From: Betaproteobacteria bacterium Ga0077526
GTDB lineage: Bacteria; Pseudomonadota; Gammaproteobacteria; Burkholderiales; Ga0077523
Assembly: GCA_001464765.1 (NCBI GenBank)
Contig: LNDV01000034.1
Coordinates: 186,001-250,000 of the forward strand
Length of the DNA stretch: 64,000 nt
Direction of reading: 5' to 3'
Shown here: one piece after another, positions 61,853 to 64,000 of the stretch
Numbering within the stretch: the stretch's first letter is position 1
Layout of the letters: every line of letters begins with the position of its first letter
The notes under the pieces: generated by a model
What the model was told of the DNA's origin: nothing
The model's database searches: none
Seen by the model: only the letters and a program-made list of their open reading frames with translations
Position numbers and translations under genes: made by a program

Positions 61853-62563
61853 GTGTGGTACACGCAAGGACATCATTTCGCGCCTCTCGCAGACGGCCTT
61901 CGGCGCCTGCTGGGCGAGCGCTGTATCGGCTGCGGCACAGACGATGCGGCACACGGTCTGTGTTCGCCGTGCCGCAGTGCTGTCCCAAGACTACCCGAGA
62001 GCCTCTGTCCTGTCTGCGCCGAACCTGTCCACGCCAATGCCGTGTGCGGCGAATGTCTCGCGCGCCCGCCGGCGTTCCGCGCCACCCTGGCGGCAGTGAC
62101 GTATGACCATCCGGTCGATGCCTGGGTCAAGGCGCTCAAGTACCGGAGCGTCCTCGCCGCAGGACGCGCCCTGGGCAGTCTTCTTGCGGATCGTCTGCGG
62201 TTCTCTCCGGCGCCCGATCTCGTCGTGCCGATGCCACTCGCGGCGGGGAGGCAACGCGAACGGGGTTTCAACCAGGTGCTGGAACTCGTGGCCCAACTGC
62301 CTCCGGAACTCTCTTCGCGAATGGAAGCCCGCGTCCTGGTGCGCGCGCGGGACACCGTCGCCCAGGCCGGCCTGCCGCTCGAGGAACGCCGGCGCAACGT
62401 CTCCGGCGCGTTCCAGGTGACCGGCTCCCTGAAGGGCCTGCGTGTGGCGCTCGTGGACGACGTCATGACGACCGGCGCCACGGCCGACGCGGCAGCGGCG
62501 GCGCTGACCGCAGCCGGCGCGGAGAGCGTGGATGTCTGGGTGGTGGCGCGCGCGCTGCGCTGA
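61853..62563 (+). CDS. ComF-family phosphoribosyltransferase-like protein
   Basis: A 236-residue protein. The N-terminal zinc ribbons have CIGC, CSPC, CPVC and CGEC. The C-terminal PRTase domain has the PRPP loop ALVDDVMTTGATADAAAAAL, and RERGFNQVLELV is typical. ComF acts in DNA uptake or as a DNA-processing helper. GTG 61853 is the only reasonable start downstream of the divergent methyltransferase gene; the start is uncertain. Confidence 0.88.
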   Translation: MWYTQGHHFAPLADGLRRLLGERCIGCGTDDAAHGLCSPCRSAVPRLPESLCPVCAEPVHANAVCGECLARPPAFRATLAAVTYDHPVDAWVKALKYRSVLAAGRALGSLLADRLRFSPAPDLVVPMPLAAGRQRERGFNQVLELVAQLPPELSSRMEARVLVRARDTVAQAGLPLEERRRNVSGAFQVTGSLKGLRVALVDDVMTTGATADAAAAALTAAGAESVDVWVVARALR

Positions 62564-63724
62564 TCAGCCGGCCGTGCGCAGCGCAGCGATCTGCCGCTCC
62601 ACGTAAGTCTGCACTTCGGGCGTGAGCGCCCCGGTCTCCAGCGACTGCTGGAACGCGGCGCGAGACTCTGCAGACCGTCCGAGTTCCCTCAGCGAGATCG
62701 CACGGCCCATGTGCCAGACAGCGCGCGGGTTGCCCGCGGCGATGGCCTGTGTGTAACGGTCGACGGCCTCCGCGTGCCGGGCGGCGCGCTGCAGCATGCC
62801 CGCGAGCATCGCCATGTACTCGGCGTTGCCGCGCGCGATGTCCTCGTAGGACTCCAGCGTCGCGATCGCGCGCGCCACGTCGCCCCGCTCTGCCTGAAGA
62901 CGTGCCGCCACCAGCGCAAACGGTGCGTAGCGAACGTGATCAAGGCCATCCAGCAGGAGCGCCTCCGCGTCCGTGTATCGCCGGGCCTCCAGCATCAGAC
63001 CGAGCAGGGACTGACGCGCCGCCACGTGATCGGCGGCAAAGGCCAGTGCCTCATCGAACCGGGCCTGCGCCTCGGTCACGTTGCCGCGTTCCAGCGCACT
63101 GGTGCCAGCGCGAAACGCGGCTTCCGCGCGTTCCCTGGCGGTGGGCGGATGATCACGACGCTCGATGCGTCCGTCAGCGAGCGGCTCGGGCGCCATCGCT
63201 GCGACGGCATTGGCCGGCAGGGACTTGACCTTCGCGGGAGCGGGAGCCGGTACCGCTTCCGCGACCGGCGCGGGGTGTGCCGCGTGAGTCGCGACGGGAG
63301 CGGGTGCGCGGGCAGTCACCGCGATCGGCCGCGGTGCCGGCGGGATCGGGGTTCCCCACAGCGCGTCGGGTGTCGGCAGTGGCGTCGATGCCTCGGCCAC
63401 GGCGGGCGCCGATGCAGGCGCAGCCGGAGCCGTGGCTTTCACCGACTCGGCAGTCGGTGCTTCGACGAGCGGCGAAGGCTGCACCGCCGCGTCGGGTCGC
63501 GCAGCGACCGATGGGCGATGCGTCCACACCGAGGGTCCGATCGCCGCCGCAGCCGCAGCCGCAACAACCGTCGCGGCGCCCACGGCGAGGCGGGCATGAC
63601 TCCGAAGTCGGGGTGCCGACACGGCTCGGACCGACGGTCCGGGCCTGGCCGGCGCAGGGACGGGGGCCGCCTGAGCGGCGTTACGCTGTTCGAGGTCGCG
63701 CAGTACCTGGTTGATGACGCTCAT
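62564..63724 (-). CDS. TPR protein of MSHA biogenesis (MshN-like)
   Basis: A 386-residue protein. The N-terminus MSVINQVLRDLEQRNA is the MshN hallmark. A single TM lies at about residues 46-65, followed by a long Ala/Pro-rich linker and TPR repeats at about 190-380. MshN supports MSHA-type pilus assembly. ATG 63724 overlaps the upstream gene's stop (ATGA). Confidence 0.85.
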   Translation of the reverse strand: MSVINQVLRDLEQRNAAQAAPVPAPARPGPSVRAVSAPRLRSHARLAVGAATVVAAAAAAAIGPSVWTHRPSVAARPDAAVQPSPLVEAPTAESVKATAPAAPASAPAVAEASTPLPTPDALWGTPIPPAPRPIAVTARAPAPVATHAAHPAPVAEAVPAPAPAKVKSLPANAVAAMAPEPLADGRIERRDHPPTARERAEAAFRAGTSALERGNVTEAQARFDEALAFAADHVAARQSLLGLMLEARRYTDAEALLLDGLDHVRYAPFALVAARLQAERGDVARAIATLESYEDIARGNAEYMAMLAGMLQRAARHAEAVDRYTQAIAAGNPRAVWHMGRAISLRELGRSAESRAAFQQSLETGALTPEVQTYVERQIAALRTAG

Positions 63725-64000
63725 ACGATCCACGGAATGAGAATGCGGCGCGCCGAAGCGGTGTCGCGGGCGGCCGCCAGCACGTGGCGCATGCCGACGC
63801 GGTCGTTGCCCTCGGCATAGACCAGCAGCAGCGCCTTGTGGGCGAGGATGTTCACGAGACGCGGCACACCGCCCGTCGCACGATGCAGGAACCAGATGCC
63901 TACGCGCGAGAAGAGCAGCGGCCCGGCGTAGCCGGCAACGCGGAGGCGATGCCGCAGGTAGTGGCGCATTTCCGAGCGGCCGAGCCGGTCCAGCTGATAG
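63721..64000 (-). CDS. MshM/ExeA-like AAA ATPase, C-terminal part
   Basis: The C-terminal 92 or so residues of an ATPase that continues beyond the window. YQLDRLGRSEMRHYLRHRL and ATGGVPRLVNILAHKALLL are the lid region of ExeA/MshM-type AAA proteins. It is coupled to the MshN-like gene by ATGA. The Walker motifs lie outside the window. Confidence 0.82.
   Translation of the reverse strand, partial: YQLDRLGRSEMRHYLRHRLRVAGYAGPLLFSRVGIWFLHRATGGVPRLVNILAHKALLLVYAEGNDRVGMRHVLAAARDTASARRILIPWIV

Noticed and set aside
1..64000. CRISPR array, rRNA operon or prophage.
   Set aside because: No regularly spaced repeat array, no rRNA sequence and no phage structural genes were seen.

Overview
The window is high-GC DNA from a proteobacterium, most likely a betaproteobacterium. 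This is inferred from gene order and protein families: ychF-pth-rplY-prs-tRNA-Gln-ispE-lolB, ftsY-ftsE-ftsX-rpoH, and an aa3-type cytochrome oxidase cluster with a 38-residue assembly protein and a DUF2909 twin-membrane protein. I cannot name a genus.

Positions 1 to about 25,600 look accessory. They hold small exported, membrane and unknown proteins, one of them frame-broken. They also hold an AAA ATPase, a GNAT acetyltransferase, a VOC protein and a VPLPA-CTERM surface protein bracketed by a perfect 32-base direct repeat. Two toxin-antitoxin modules are present (BrnT/BrnA-like and VapC/VapB-like). There is a DUF808 membrane protein, a two-component system with a visible operator and promoter, a PLP aminotransferase, a MOSC protein, and a LysR regulator divergent from an exported protein, a cupin and an oxidoreductase. 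A HEPN-like protein lies beside repeat remnants. Two dispersed repeat families occur only in this half: a CCCGG...CCGGGCTWC palindrome and a GGGGTCAGGTC-type element.

From 25,652 on the content is mostly housekeeping. 25.6-32.6 kb: translation and metabolism genes with a tRNA-Gln, IspE, LolB and a TPR lipoprotein, all on the minus strand. 32.8-37.7 kb: a Gld-like ABC exporter set (ATPase, permease, GldG-like, DUF4340) followed by mutM. 37.7-44.8 kb: a chemoreceptor, a hybrid histidine kinase translationally coupled to a polyamine-type binding protein, and a divergent NMT1-like binding protein, with no permease genes. 44.8-48.9 kb: a tightly overlapping operon of two M16 peptidases (one lacking the zinc motif), rsmD, coaD and a ferredoxin. 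49.1-52.6 kb: ftsY, ftsE, ftsX and rpoH, the last behind a near-perfect CIRCE operator.

52.7-60.8 kb is the cytochrome oxidase cluster on the minus strand: DUF2244, CtaC with a fused cytochrome c, CtaD, a 38-residue protein, CtaG, CtaE, SURF1, an SCO-like membrane protein, heme O synthase and SCO1. Together they supply subunits, heme and copper for one terminal oxidase. 60.9-64.0 kb: a BioC-like methyltransferase, a ComF-type phosphoribosyltransferase, and MshN- and MshM-like genes, the last cut by the window edge.
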